Assembly: GCA_040217175.1 (NCBI GenBank)
Contig: JAVJNT010000002.1
Span: 186,001 to 250,000, forward strand
DNA length: 64,000 bases
From: Phycisphaerales bacterium
Lineage (GTDB): Bacteria > Planctomycetota > Phycisphaerae > Phycisphaerales > UBA1924
Reading direction: 5' to 3'
Position numbers and translations under genes: made by a program
Part shown: positions 1 to 7,814 of the stretch, one piece after another
Layout: each line of letters begins with the position of its first letter
How positions within the stretch are numbered: position 1 is the stretch's first letter
Notes under the pieces: model-generated
The model's database searches: none
Told to the model about the DNA's origin: nothing
Seen by the model: the letters and a program-made list of their open reading frames with translations, nothing else

Positions 1-2
1 CC

Positions 3-572
3 GACGGCGTCGATGCGCCGGGGCCCAAGGTGCCCGCTGTCGCGGTCGACAAGGGCCTCGAGGACGAGTTTCGGCCCGGTCACTTCGTGGGCGTGGCCAA
101 GGTGCTCGCGCGGTTGTTCGCGTTGGTGGAGCCCGCGACCGCCGTGTTCGGCGAGAAGGACTGGCAGCAGCTCCAACTCGCCCGCGCCCTCGTGGAACAG
201 GAGCGCCTGGGCATCGACATCATCAACGGGCCGACGGTTCGCGACGCCGACGGGCTCGCGCTGAGCAGCCGGAACCGATTCCTCTCCGAGGATGAGCGTG
301 CGGCGGCGCTAGCAATCCCACGAGCACTGCGAGCCGCATCGGACGCCCCTACCGCCGGCTTGGCCGAGCGGGCGATGCGCGAGGCGCTCGCCGGGCTCGA
401 CGTCGAGTACGCCACGGTTCGGCACGCCACCACGCTCGAGCGAATCGACCCGGCAACCAAACCGGGCGAGGGCCAGTTCCGGGGCCTGATCACCTGCCGG
501 CTGGGCCAGACGAGGCTGCTGGACAACGCCTCTTGGCCGCTGCCCTCCGATTCCCCCTTGCGATCTCTGTGA
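3..572 (+). CDS. panC: Pantoate--beta-alanine ligase (C-terminal part)
   Basis: Last 189 residues of pantothenate synthetase, the cytoplasmic enzyme that condenses pantoate and beta-alanine with ATP in vitamin B5/CoA synthesis. The frame is open to the left window edge, so the N-terminal half (including the HIGH-type nucleotide motif) lies outside. Visible family motifs are HFxGVAKVLARLF, the FGEKDWQQLQLARAL stretch (ATP-site KMSKS-like region follows) and the TVRDADGLALSSRNRFLS segment, all in the order expected for PanC. The C-terminal domain with the alternating acidic/arginine helices is present and ends normally. An 86-base gap separates it from gcvT. Identity is secure; only the start is unknown. 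Confidence 0.93.
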   Translation, partial: DGVDAPGPKVPAVAVDKGLEDEFRPGHFVGVAKVLARLFALVEPATAVFGEKDWQQLQLARALVEQERLGIDIINGPTVRDADGLALSSRNRFLSEDERAAALAIPRALRAASDAPTAGLAERAMREALAGLDVEYATVRHATTLERIDPATKPGEGQFRGLITCRLGQTRLLDNASWPLPSDSPLRSL

Positions 573-658
573 CGAGGCATCGTGGCCGCTAAACTAGGCG
601 TTTGGCGGCCGGACGGGCCGCCGAGCGTACTCGCCAGCATCTCGAATCGGAGGCCGCC

Positions 659-1786
659 GTGCTCAAGACCCCGCTCCACAAGCTCCACCTCGAACACGGC
701 GGCAAGATGGTCGAGTACGCAAGGTGGGACATGCCCATCAGCTACGGCTCGGTCCAGCAGGAGCACGTGCAGGTCCGATCGAGCGGGGGCATGTTCGACG
801 TCTCGCACATGGGCCGGCTGAAGATCACCGGCCGCCACGCCCGCCGGCTGCTCGGACGCGTGTGCTCGCGCCGCATCGGCGACATGCAACAGGGCCAGTG
901 CCGCTACGGGCTGATCCTCAACGAGCAGGGCGGCGTGAAGGATGACGTGCTCGTCTATCGCATGGACGACACCGAGTTCCTCGTCGTCGTCAACGCGGCC
1001 AACCGCGAGAAGATCGTCGAACACCTCAAGTCGGTCATCGCCGCCGAAGAGCTGGTCGTAAAGATGGACGACCAGACGACCAAGACCGCCATGGTCGCCA
1101 TCCAGGGCCCGAAAGTCATGGACCTGGTCAGCCGCGTGAGCAGCGAGGTGCCCACGCTCAAGCGCTACCGATTCACGATCAAGAACCTGCTCATCGCCAA
1201 GCTGCTCGTCTCGCGCACGGGCTACACGGGCGAGGACGGCGTCGAGGTCATCCTGCCGGCCAGCATCGTCGATATGGCCCTCAAGCTGCTGCTCAAGGAC
1301 GTCGACCTCGACGCCGAGCAGAGCGACATGAAGCTCATCGGCCTGGGCGCCCGCGACACGCTTCGGCTCGAGGCCGGCATGCCGCTCTACGGCCACGAGC
1401 TGGGCGAGGACATCAACGCCCTGTCGTGCGGCGTCGACTTTGCCATCAAGATGGACAAGGACGAGGGCGACATGCCCGAACCGTTCATTGGTCAAGAGGC
1501 GCTCAAGAAGACGATCGCCGAGGGCGGCCCGGCCCGCACGCTGGCGGCCTTCGTCGTCGAAGGCAAGCGCACGCCGCGGCAGGGCATGGCCATCAAGGCG
1601 GGCGGCAAGGACGTCGGCGTCGTCACCAGCGGCTGCAGCAGCCCGACGCTCGGCGTGCCGATTGCGATGGGCATCATCGACCGCGGCGTGAACGAAGCGG
1701 GCACCAAGGTCACGATCGACACCGGGCGGACCGAGCTCGAGGCCGAGGTACGCGCGAACCCCCTGTATAAGAAGCCCAAGGCCTAG
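659..1786 (+). CDS. gcvT: Glycine cleavage system aminomethyltransferase (T protein)
   Basis: 375 residues, normal for GcvT, which moves the aminomethyl group from lipoyl-H protein to tetrahydrofolate, releasing ammonia. The GTG start at 659 is chosen because CGGAGG lies 6 bases upstream and the protein then begins LKTPLHKLHLEHGGKM as in the family; an earlier TTG at 602 has no such site. Motifs seen: GMFDVSHMGRLKITG, GGVKDDVLVYR, SRTGYTGEDGVEV and GLGARDTLRLEAGMPLYGHEL (folate site region), then the C-terminal beta domain with CSSPTLGVPIAMG. gcvH and gcvP are not in the window. Its TAG stop shares the palindrome CTAG with the stop of the convergent crcB. Confidence 0.95.
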   Translation: MLKTPLHKLHLEHGGKMVEYARWDMPISYGSVQQEHVQVRSSGGMFDVSHMGRLKITGRHARRLLGRVCSRRIGDMQQGQCRYGLILNEQGGVKDDVLVYRMDDTEFLVVVNAANREKIVEHLKSVIAAEELVVKMDDQTTKTAMVAIQGPKVMDLVSRVSSEVPTLKRYRFTIKNLLIAKLLVSRTGYTGEDGVEVILPASIVDMALKLLLKDVDLDAEQSDMKLIGLGARDTLRLEAGMPLYGHELGEDINALSCGVDFAIKMDKDEGDMPEPFIGQEALKKTIAEGGPARTLAAFVVEGKRTPRQGMAIKAGGKDVGVVTSGCSSPTLGVPIAMGIIDRGVNEAGTKVTIDTGRTELEAEVRANPLYKKPKA

Positions 1787-2187
1787 GCCAGCACCCGCTC
1801 GCCGATCAGCACGCCGACAGCGACCGCGGCGAAGCCGAGCACGAGATGGAGCGCTACCGAGCCGAGGGCGATGCCCATCTTGCCCTCGCGCCACAGCGTG
1901 AACGTCTCGACGCCAAACGTGCTGTAGGTCGTGAAGGCCCCGAGCGCCCCCACCACCACGAGCAAGCGCAGGTGGTGCGGCGAGCCGTCGCCTTCGCGTG
2001 CCATCAGCCACGGCAGCACGAGGCCAACCGCCAGGCAGCCCGCAACGTTGACGGTGAGCGTCGCCGCGGGGAGCGCGAGCGGATGCTCCTTGAAGATCGC
2101 CATCGCCGTGCGCGCCACGCCGTAGCGGGCCGAAGCGCCCAGCGCTCCCCCGATCGCGACCGCGAGGATGTCGAGCACGATCTTCAA
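1783..2187 (-). CDS. crcB: Fluoride ion channel CrcB/FluC
   Basis: 134-residue membrane protein with four hydrophobic helices, typical of the dual-topology Fluc fluoride exporter in the inner membrane. Family motifs are visible: GGALGASARYGV near the N terminus, the NVAGCLAVG helix with its pore Asn, and GALGAFTTYSTFGVET, the phenylalanine-box/Na-site segment. It is the last gene of a leftward coupled group: its ATG overlaps the stop codon of the upstream exported protein by four bases. No fluoride riboswitch is possible directly in front because the upstream sequence is coding. Function by family is well established; the reason for pairing with homogentisate dioxygenase is unknown. Confidence 0.93.
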   Translation of the reverse strand: MKIVLDILAVAIGGALGASARYGVARTAMAIFKEHPLALPAATLTVNVAGCLAVGLVLPWLMAREGDGSPHHLRLLVVVGALGAFTTYSTFGVETFTLWREGKMGIALGSVALHLVLGFAAVAVGVLIGERVLA

Positions 2188-3032
2188 CGCGGCTGACGCG
2201 CGGGGGCCGGATCGGGGCTTGCCGTCGGACGCGACTGGTCGGGCACGGCCAGCGGGTCGTCGCCCGGCAGGGCGGGGAAGAAGCCCTCGGGCACGGTCGC
2301 CGGCTCGAAGCGCAGCCAGTCGACGCCGAGCTCGGCCTCGACCTGCGGGGCGAGGAACGGCGGGTGGTCGAAGGGCCCGCGTTCCAGCCGGTCGGCGTTG
2401 AATCGCACGCTCGGGCGAAGGCGGACGCTCGCGGTCCAGGCGGCCGAGCCGTCCTCGGCGTCGAGCCCCGCCGCCATCTTCCGGCCCACGCGATTCGGCA
2501 CGCTTACGTCCATCGGGGCGGAGAGCGGCGCTCCTGTCGCCGCGTCGAAGAGCTGCAGCCGGACCAAAGCTCGGGCGACCGACGAGCCGCTGGTGGGCAG
2601 GTCGACCGAGAGCACGCGCACGAGCCAGTCCTTCTCGACGTCGAGGGCCTCGTTCATCGCGTCCGCCCAGTCGCGGGCGGTGCGGGCGTAGGCGGCGCGG
2701 TCGTCGGGCGTGCGGCGGGGCACGGTCGCCAGTTCGAGCCGGGCCCGTCGGCGGAGCGTCTGCATGGCGGCCATGGGCGAGGCCGTGGGGTCACGCGGCT
2801 CGGCCAGCACGGGCGCGGGCGGGGCGTAGCCCAGGTTGCGCAAGATCTCGATGGCTTCGGCCAGGCGCACGCGGAAGCCCGCGAGCTCTTCGCGGAGGGC
2901 GTCGCGCTCGGCCGTCAACGCTGCGACCTGGGCCTCGAGCTGCGCAACTCGGTCCTGCACTGGCTCGTCGTCCTGCGCGCAGAGCGTGGAACACAGCCCC
3001 ACGCAGGCCACGACGGCGAGCGCGAGCCTCAC
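2184..3032 (-). CDS. Exported coiled-coil protein of unknown function
   Basis: 282 residues. The GTG at 3032 is chosen because it overlaps the stop of the upstream dioxygenase gene (GTGA) and gives a clean signal peptide (RLALAVVACVGLCSTLCAQ, cleavage probably after Ala-19 or so). A short coiled coil follows (DRVAQLEAQVAALTAERDAL, about residues 27-60), then a folded region rich in beta-strand-like segments with a hypothetical ligand of no recognisable family (motifs ARALVRLQLFDAATGAPL, WTASVRLRPSVRFNADRL) and a proline-rich tail. Both ends are translationally coupled (hmgA upstream, crcB downstream). Likely periplasmic. I do not recognise a function. Confidence 0.72.
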   Translation of the reverse strand: MRLALAVVACVGLCSTLCAQDDEPVQDRVAQLEAQVAALTAERDALREELAGFRVRLAEAIEILRNLGYAPPAPVLAEPRDPTASPMAAMQTLRRRARLELATVPRRTPDDRAAYARTARDWADAMNEALDVEKDWLVRVLSVDLPTSGSSVARALVRLQLFDAATGAPLSAPMDVSVPNRVGRKMAAGLDAEDGSAAWTASVRLRPSVRFNADRLERGPFDHPPFLAPQVEAELGVDWLRFEPATVPEGFFPALPGDDPLAVPDQSRPTASPDPAPARQPR

Positions 3033-4360
3033 TTGTCGAGCCTCGCCGTCGCGGGCGTGCTGCCGGTCGTCGAACCAGATGCGGAGCCGTTCGACTGCCC
3101 GTTGGCGTGCGCATTGGGCGCGGGCGCATCGATCCAACTCGCCGGGTAGGCGTGGTCGTCGATCTCGAGCGCCGCCTTGGTGGGGAACATCGGGCGGAAC
3201 GTATCGCACATCACCGCCAGCTCGTCGGTCCACTTGGCGCCCAGGCTCTTCTCGACGGTGCCGGGGTGCGGCCCGTGCGGGATGCCCTGGGGGTGTAGCG
3301 TGATCGAGCCCTGCTCGATGCCCCGCCGCGCCTTGTAGTTGCCCTCGACGTAGTACAGGATCTCGTCGCTATCGAGGTTGCTGTGGTTGTACGGCACCGG
3401 GATCGCTTCGGGATGGAAGTCGAGCGCCCGGGGACAGAACGAGCAGATCACGAAGTTATGGCCCTCGAACGTTTGATGAATGGGCGGGGGCATGTGCAAT
3501 TGCCCGGTGATGGGCGCGAAGTCGTCGATGTTGAAGATGTAGGGGTAGTAGCACCCGTCCCAGCCCACGATGTCGCACGGGTGGTACTTGTACTGGTACG
3601 AGTGCACGCTGTCGCGGCTCTTGATGCGCACCTCGTAGTCGCCCAGCTCGTCGGTGAAGAGCGGGTGCTCGTCGTCGGCGATCGGCAGCACCAGGTCGCG
3701 CTCGCAGTACGGCGCGTGCTCGAGGAACTGGCTGGTCTTCTTGCTGAGGTACCGCGGCGGCGGCAGGATATGGCTCGCGTTGACCGTCTCGAACAGCACG
3801 AACTTGCCGAAGGGCATCTCGGCCTTCGAGTGCCCGCCGAAGTTATCCTCGTCGCCGCTCTCCGGCCGCTCGTCCCATGCCATGTGGTAGATGATGCCCT
3901 TGGGGATCACGATGTAGTCCTTGGGGCCAAACTTCAGCGTGCCCATGAACGTCCGCACGGTGCCGCTGCCGAAGTGCACGAAGATGCACTCGTCGCCCTG
4001 GCCGTTCTTGAAGTGGTACTGCATGCGCTCGGCCGGGTTGCACACCGCCATCTCGACGTCGGCGTTGCCGAACAGCACGACCCGCCCCGTCACGCTGTCG
4101 CCCTTGGGCGGCGTGAACTGCCCGCCCGTGCGCAGGTGCCGCATGCGCATGGTGTCCATCTCGACGTACTCGGGCTTGGTGCCGTAGAGGTTGGTCCACC
4201 CCGTCACCTGGGTCGGCGGGTGGATGTGGTACATCGTGCTGGTCGGCCCCACGAAGCCTTCGGTGCCGAACAGCTCTTCGCTATAGAGCTTGCCATCGGG
4301 CCGGCGGAACTGGGTGTGCCGCTTCTTGGGGAGGGTGCCGAGCTTGGTGTAATAGGGCAT
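3029..4360 (-). CDS. hmgA: Homogentisate 1,2-dioxygenase
   Basis: 443 residues, the usual size. Ring-opening non-haem iron dioxygenase of tyrosine/phenylalanine catabolism (homogentisate to maleylacetoacetate). The cupin core is clear: HPCDIVGWDGCYYPYIFNI, PPPIHQTFEGHNFVICSF (His and Glu of the iron site), then YNHSNLDSDEILYYVEGNY and HPQGIPHGPHPG (third ligand His). Start at ATG 4360 is preceded by GAAGGGA and gives the family-like MPYYTKLGTLPKKRHTQFR; the open frame continues another 230 codons upstream, but that part is repeat DNA and not family-like. The C terminus carries a low-complexity Ser/Gly/Asn/Thr tail. Other genes of the pathway are not in the window. A planctomycete-type paralogue with a related substrate is possible. 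Confidence 0.88.
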   Translation of the reverse strand: MPYYTKLGTLPKKRHTQFRRPDGKLYSEELFGTEGFVGPTSTMYHIHPPTQVTGWTNLYGTKPEYVEMDTMRMRHLRTGGQFTPPKGDSVTGRVVLFGNADVEMAVCNPAERMQYHFKNGQGDECIFVHFGSGTVRTFMGTLKFGPKDYIVIPKGIIYHMAWDERPESGDEDNFGGHSKAEMPFGKFVLFETVNASHILPPPRYLSKKTSQFLEHAPYCERDLVLPIADDEHPLFTDELGDYEVRIKSRDSVHSYQYKYHPCDIVGWDGCYYPYIFNIDDFAPITGQLHMPPPIHQTFEGHNFVICSFCPRALDFHPEAIPVPYNHSNLDSDEILYYVEGNYKARRGIEQGSITLHPQGIPHGPHPGTVEKSLGAKWTDELAVMCDTFRPMFPTKAALEIDDHAYPASWIDAPAPNAHANGQSNGSASGSTTGSTPATARLDK

Positions 4361-4528
4361 GGGTTTGGGTTCCCTTCGGGAGGCGTGCGACCACTCGCAC
4401 GCCGCAATGGGGTGATCGCCACGCGTCCTGCGGCCGCTGGGGCCGGGCGGGCGGCATCTGCACCCAATCGATTGTATACGAACGGGCCGGGGGGTCGGTT
4501 GGGGAGCGCGGACGGGCGCCGGGCAGTG

Positions 4529-4717
4529 CTCCGCGGGGAGCGCCCCGAAGACCGCGGGGAGCGCCCCGAGCTCTGCGGGGAGCGCCCGGAACTCCGCGGG
4601 GAGCTCCCCGAGCTCCGCGGGGAGCGCCCAGAACTGCTCGGGGAGGCCACGGAACTCCGCGGGTCGCTCGCAAAACTCTTCTGAGGGCTCGCAGAACTCT
4701 GCGGGTCGCTCGCAGGA
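4529..4717. repeat. Degenerate 21-bp tandem array (9 units)
   Basis: Nine consecutive 21-base units, core CTCCGCGGGGAGCGCCCGGAA, starting at 4529, 4550, 4571, 4592, 4613, 4634, 4655, 4676 and 4697. Units 1-5 are close copies, 6-9 are increasingly diverged (CTCTGCGGGTCGCTCGCAGGA). The array lies in the 559-base gap between the divergent hmgA (leftward) and the dockerin-tagged gene (rightward). Because 21 is a multiple of three, it reads as heptapeptide repeats in open frames on both strands (for example RGERPEL on the plus strand), but no start site with a ribosome-binding site makes this convincing as protein. The rest of the gap (4361-4528, 4718-4919) shows nothing recognisable. Confidence 0.85.
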
Positions 4718-4919
4718 TTGCATCGGCCGGCGACGATGGAACGCGGGCGGACGTTGGAAGCCCGCCTCCGGTGCAAGATCGGTCGTCGCGTTCGAGTTAT
4801 GGAAGGCTGCTCTCTTCTCGGACGCCGCCGCCGGCCAGCAGAATGCGCTTGCGATCGAGCCTGCGTCCGGGTATCTTGATGGCCCCGCGACGCCCGGTCG
4901 CGGGCCAGGGAGAGACGAC

Positions 4920-6812
4920 GTGCCGAAGTACTCGACAGCCGCCGCCGTGCTCGCCATCGCCGGGCTTGCGATGATCACCACGAAGAGCCACTCCCAGAGC
5001 ACCATGGAATGGGCCATGCCGGTCGATGGAGACTTCGGCGAGGCGAGCAATTGGTTCCCGGCGGTCGTGCCATCCGTCTTCGATACGGCGGTGTTCGGAG
5101 GCGTCGGAGCCTACGTGGTACGCGTCACGGGGCGAGGCGACGTGGGATCTGTCGAACTCACCAACCCGCAGGCAGCGGTCCAGATCGAGAACGGCGGCAG
5201 GCTCTTCGTCTACGAACGGACGCGTGGGCCCGGCGTCTTCGCGGTCAGCGACGGCGTGACGACCGACGGCGTGGCCGTGCTCTACGCCTCGTCCGGCGCA
5301 CTCATCGATGGCCTGGTGCGACTCGACGGAGCGGCTGACCACAACGCCGAGGCGCAGGGCCAGGGCCGCATCGTGCTCGGCAGCAACGGCGTCATCACCG
5401 GACAAGGCAGGATCCGCGACGACGTGTGGGCCGGTACGGTGCTGGGCTCGGCGGGCCAGACGCTGGACATGCGCAACATCCTGCTCTGGGAGGCGATCCT
5501 CGATGCCACCGACGGGACGTTCCGCACCGACTCGGGCACGCTCCTTCGCGCCACGGTCATCCGCGGAACGTACCGAATCGATCCGGGCAACGCCATGACG
5601 CTACGCGAGGGCGTCACCATCGAAGACGAGATCATCGTCGGCGATGGCGTCATGATCGCCGGAGCCGCGACGCTGTTCGTGCGGGGCGGCGTCACGGTCG
5701 ATGGCGTGATCCGACTCAACGGAGCGGCCGGCATCCAGGCGACGTTCCGAGACTCGACCGGCGTCGCGGGCGGCGACGTCTTCCTGGGCGAAGACACCGT
5801 GGTGTCGGGCCAGGGCACCATCATCGGGGACATCTTCAGCGACGGACTGATCGAGGCCAGGCCCGATGGCGTGCTCTATTTCATCGGCACGCTGACCGGC
5901 GGCGAGCTGCGCAGCAACGCCGGCAGCCGCGTCGTCCTGCAGCAGTGCCGCCTGCTCGACGGCGTGCTCATCGATGCGACCGCCGGCGGCAGGTTCTTCA
6001 CCGATCGCGACACGGTCGTGCGGCACTCGACCATCCGAGGCGAGATGAGCGTGCTGCCGTTCTATGACCTGACGCTGGGTCCCGACGTCGCCATCGAGGG
6101 CGCCATCGTCGTCAGCGACGGCGTGACGACGACCAACGAGGCCGGGCTGTTCGTGGAGGAGGGCGCCGTGCTCGATGGGCTGGTGCGTCTGCACGGCGCC
6201 GAGACGAGCGACGCGTTCGTCTATCCCGATGCCGGCACGCTCACGCTGGGTCCCTCGGCCCGCATCACCGGGCAGGGCAGGATCTTCGGCCCGGCGACCA
6301 TCGCCGGGACGGTGGCTCCGGGCTCGGACGGTGGCGCGGGCGGCATTGGGCGAATGGAGCTCCGCGGCGTGTTCGACTTCGAGCAGTCCTCCAGGCTCGA
6401 ACTGGATATCGCCGGGCCCGAGCCCGACCAGCACGACGGCCTGACCGGCCCGGACTCCATCACGCTGGGCGGCACGCTGGCCGTCGGTTACGAGGGCGGG
6501 TACTTGCCCGGCCTTGCCGATCGCTTCCAGATCATCACCGGCCTGACCGTGCACGGACGGTTCGACGCGGTCGAATCCGCCGACCCCGCGGGCATCGGCC
6601 CGGCCCACCTGATCTACGGCACGAGCATCGTCACGCTCGTGCCCTGCGCCGCCGACCGCGACGGCGATGGCGAGCTGACGCTGTTCGACTTCCTGGCCTT
6701 CCAGAATCAGTTCGACCTGGGCGACTTGCAGGCCGATCTCGATGGCGATGGCGTCCTGACCATCTTCGATCTCTTGGCATTCCAGAATCGCTTCGATGCC
6801 GGCTGCGGTTAG
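4920..6812 (+). CDS. Secreted beta-helix-type surface protein with C-terminal dockerin-like tag
   Basis: 630 residues starting at GTG 4920, with GGGAGAG just upstream. An N-terminal signal peptide (residues 1-26, ending SHSQS) is followed by GDFGEASNWFPAVVPSVFD, a motif common in autotransporter/PEP-type beta-solenoid proteins, and by repeated blocks of the type V.DGVT.DGL.RL.GA...LG....ITGQGRI, consistent with a right-handed beta-helix. The C terminus (about 575-630) has two EF-hand-like repeats, DRDGDGELTLFDFLAFQNQF and DLDGDGVLTIFDLLAFQNRF, ending DAGCG: the GC-type dockerin-like tag seen in two other genes here. Function unknown; probably cell-surface or secreted adhesion or structural protein. 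Confidence 0.82.
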   Translation: MPKYSTAAAVLAIAGLAMITTKSHSQSTMEWAMPVDGDFGEASNWFPAVVPSVFDTAVFGGVGAYVVRVTGRGDVGSVELTNPQAAVQIENGGRLFVYERTRGPGVFAVSDGVTTDGVAVLYASSGALIDGLVRLDGAADHNAEAQGQGRIVLGSNGVITGQGRIRDDVWAGTVLGSAGQTLDMRNILLWEAILDATDGTFRTDSGTLLRATVIRGTYRIDPGNAMTLREGVTIEDEIIVGDGVMIAGAATLFVRGGVTVDGVIRLNGAAGIQATFRDSTGVAGGDVFLGEDTVVSGQGTIIGDIFSDGLIEARPDGVLYFIGTLTGGELRSNAGSRVVLQQCRLLDGVLIDATAGGRFFTDRDTVVRHSTIRGEMSVLPFYDLTLGPDVAIEGAIVVSDGVTTTNEAGLFVEEGAVLDGLVRLHGAETSDAFVYPDAGTLTLGPSARITGQGRIFGPATIAGTVAPGSDGGAGGIGRMELRGVFDFEQSSRLELDIAGPEPDQHDGLTGPDSITLGGTLAVGYEGGYLPGLADRFQIITGLTVHGRFDAVESADPAGIGPAHLIYGTSIVTLVPCAADRDGDGELTLFDFLAFQNQFDLGDLQADLDGDGVLTIFDLLAFQNRFDAGCG

Positions 6813-6871
6813 GGCGCAAGAACCTTCACGCCAAGTGTCGCTCGACTTCCACAAAGCCGTCGCCCGTGGAA

Positions 6872-7342
6872 CTACGGCGTGCGCTCGCTCCCTCCGTCGC
6901 TCTCGATCAACCCCATTGCTGCCTCTTTCGTCTCGACCACCAGCCGCCGCTGGGTCTCGGTCGGCAGCGAGCACCGCTCGACGCGGCCGAAGACGGTGTA
7001 GCGGTGCCGGGCGATGAAGCGGTAGCAGGCGTCGCGGAGGGGGCGGGGGATGATCTTGAGGATGGCCGCGAGCGACCACGGGAAGCCGAGCCGGCGGGCG
7101 ACGGCGATGGCGGCGTTGCTCTCGACCAGCGCATGATCATCCCGGCCATTAGGATGTATCAGCACGATCGAGTCGATGGACTCGGGCACGTCGAAGCGAT
7201 CGAGCAGGAAGCGGCCCGCCTCGCTCGCGAGTGGTGCGTAGCGGAGCACGTCCCTCCGATCGAGCCGTGTCAGCAGCCGGACCGTTCGATCGCAGAAGGC
7301 GCAGGTGCCGTCGAAGAGGACGATTGGGTGCGGGTCGGGCAT
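6872..7342 (-). CDS. DCC-family (DUF393) thiol-disulfide oxidoreductase-like protein
   Basis: 156 residues. The N terminus IVLFDGTCAFCDRTVRLL is the DUF393 hallmark (DGxCxxC, in which the DxxCxxC cluster resembles a thioredoxin-type redox site), followed by YAPLASEAGRFLL and a conserved ESNAAIAVARRLGFPWSL segment and the YRFIARHRYTVFGR stretch with Cys near the end. The exact role of this family is not settled; small DCC proteins are assumed to be redox-active in the cytoplasm. It starts at ATG 7342, immediately next to a short 19-bp repeat array, and lies downstream of the leftward tRNA-Thr gene. Convergent with the dockerin-tagged gene; no terminator is obvious in the 59-base gap. Confidence 0.85.
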   Translation of the reverse strand: MPDPHPIVLFDGTCAFCDRTVRLLTRLDRRDVLRYAPLASEAGRFLLDRFDVPESIDSIVLIHPNGRDDHALVESNAAIAVARRLGFPWSLAAILKIIPRPLRDACYRFIARHRYTVFGRVERCSLPTETQRRLVVETKEAAMGLIESDGGSERTP

Positions 7343-7346
7343 GAGA

Positions 7347-7408
7347 GCGCAGGGGCTGCAAACTGGCGCAGGGGCTGCGAACGAGCGCAGGGGCTGCGCC
7401 CGGGGCGC
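7347..7408. repeat. Short 19-bp tandem repeat (3 units plus partial)
   Basis: GCGCAGGGGCTGC is repeated at 7347, 7366 and 7385 (period 19), with a partial GCGCAGG at 7405. It fills the gap between the DUF393 gene start and the tRNA-Thr 3' end, both leftward. Variable positions sit in the spacer. Purpose unknown. Confidence 0.75.
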
Positions 7409-7428
7409 AGGCCGTGACGGGGGTCAAG

Positions 7429-7501
7429 AGCCGCCTGTCGGACTCGAACCGACGACCTGCGGTTTACAAAACCGCTGCTCTACCAGCTGAGCTAAGGCGG
7501 C
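7429..7501 (-). tRNA. tRNA-Thr (anticodon UGU)
   Basis: Read on the minus strand, a complete 73-base cloverleaf: acceptor stem GCCGCCT/AGGCGGC with discriminator T, D arm GCTC..GAGC, anticodon stem GCGGT/ACCGC around loop TTTGTAA (anticodon TGT), and T arm GTCGG-TTCGAGT-CCGAC. All stems pair perfectly. The CCA end is not encoded. It decodes ACA and probably other ACN threonine codons. Confidence 0.97.
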
Positions 7502-7532
7502 CCGTGCGTTCCGGTGCCGATGGGGATGCCGG

Positions 7533-7549
7533 TTGGCACGCGAGTTGAG
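7533..7549 (+). promoter_or_regulatory. Sigma-54-like promoter of the flgF/flgG operon
   Basis: TTGGCACGCGAGTTGAG matches the -24 element TGGCACG and, at the correct distance, the TTG of the -12 element (consensus TTGCW; here TTGAG). A 17-base copy with one change stands in front of flgA (9474), which makes chance unlikely. Expected start of transcription is about 7560, giving a short leader for the gene at 7596. Sigma-54 control of hook and rod genes is well known in other bacteria; the promoter call here is inference. Confidence 0.6.
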
Positions 7550-7595
7550 TGTATCCGCCCGCGGGACGGCATCGACCCCTCCCGGGAGGCAGATC

Positions 7596-7814
7596 ATGCG
7601 CGAATCCCACGCCGACCAATGGCAGCCGAGCCCGCCCGAAGAAGCCTTGCGGAGCGTCGTGAGCCTCCAGGAAAAGCTCCGCCGCGGCGAGATCGGCGGG
7701 CAGGCGCTGGGTCTCATCCAGCTCGTCGCGGCCCAAGGCGGCTCGGCCAGCACCGGGCATGGTCCTCGTGCTCACGCCCGCGGCTCGGATCAGAACCCGT
7801 GGGAGCGCAACTAA
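7596..7814 (+). CDS. Small unknown protein at the head of the flagellar operon
   Basis: 72 residues. ATG 7596 is preceded by GGGAGG at good spacing; a longer frame from 7533 would begin inside the promoter motif and is not preferred. The TAA stop abuts the ATG of flgF (TAAATG). The central part, EEALRSVVSLQEKLRRGEIG, looks alpha-helical with a leucine pattern; the tail is polar and arginine/glycine rich. No family recognised. Position after a sigma-54-like promoter and before flgF suggests a small flagellar assembly or regulatory factor, but this is context only. Confidence 0.6.
   Translation: MRESHADQWQPSPPEEALRSVVSLQEKLRRGEIGGQALGLIQLVAAQGGSASTGHGPRAHARGSDQNPWERN

Noticed and set aside
80-2011. 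643-residue open frame on the minus strand
   Set aside because: Mirror of panC, gcvT and crcB in GC-rich DNA; low-complexity Arg/Ala/Asp composition and no family motif.
4361-5050. N-terminal extension of the homogentisate dioxygenase frame including heptad repeats
   Set aside because: Runs through the 21-bp array and the start of the divergent gene; family-like sequence and a ribosome-binding site occur only at 4360.
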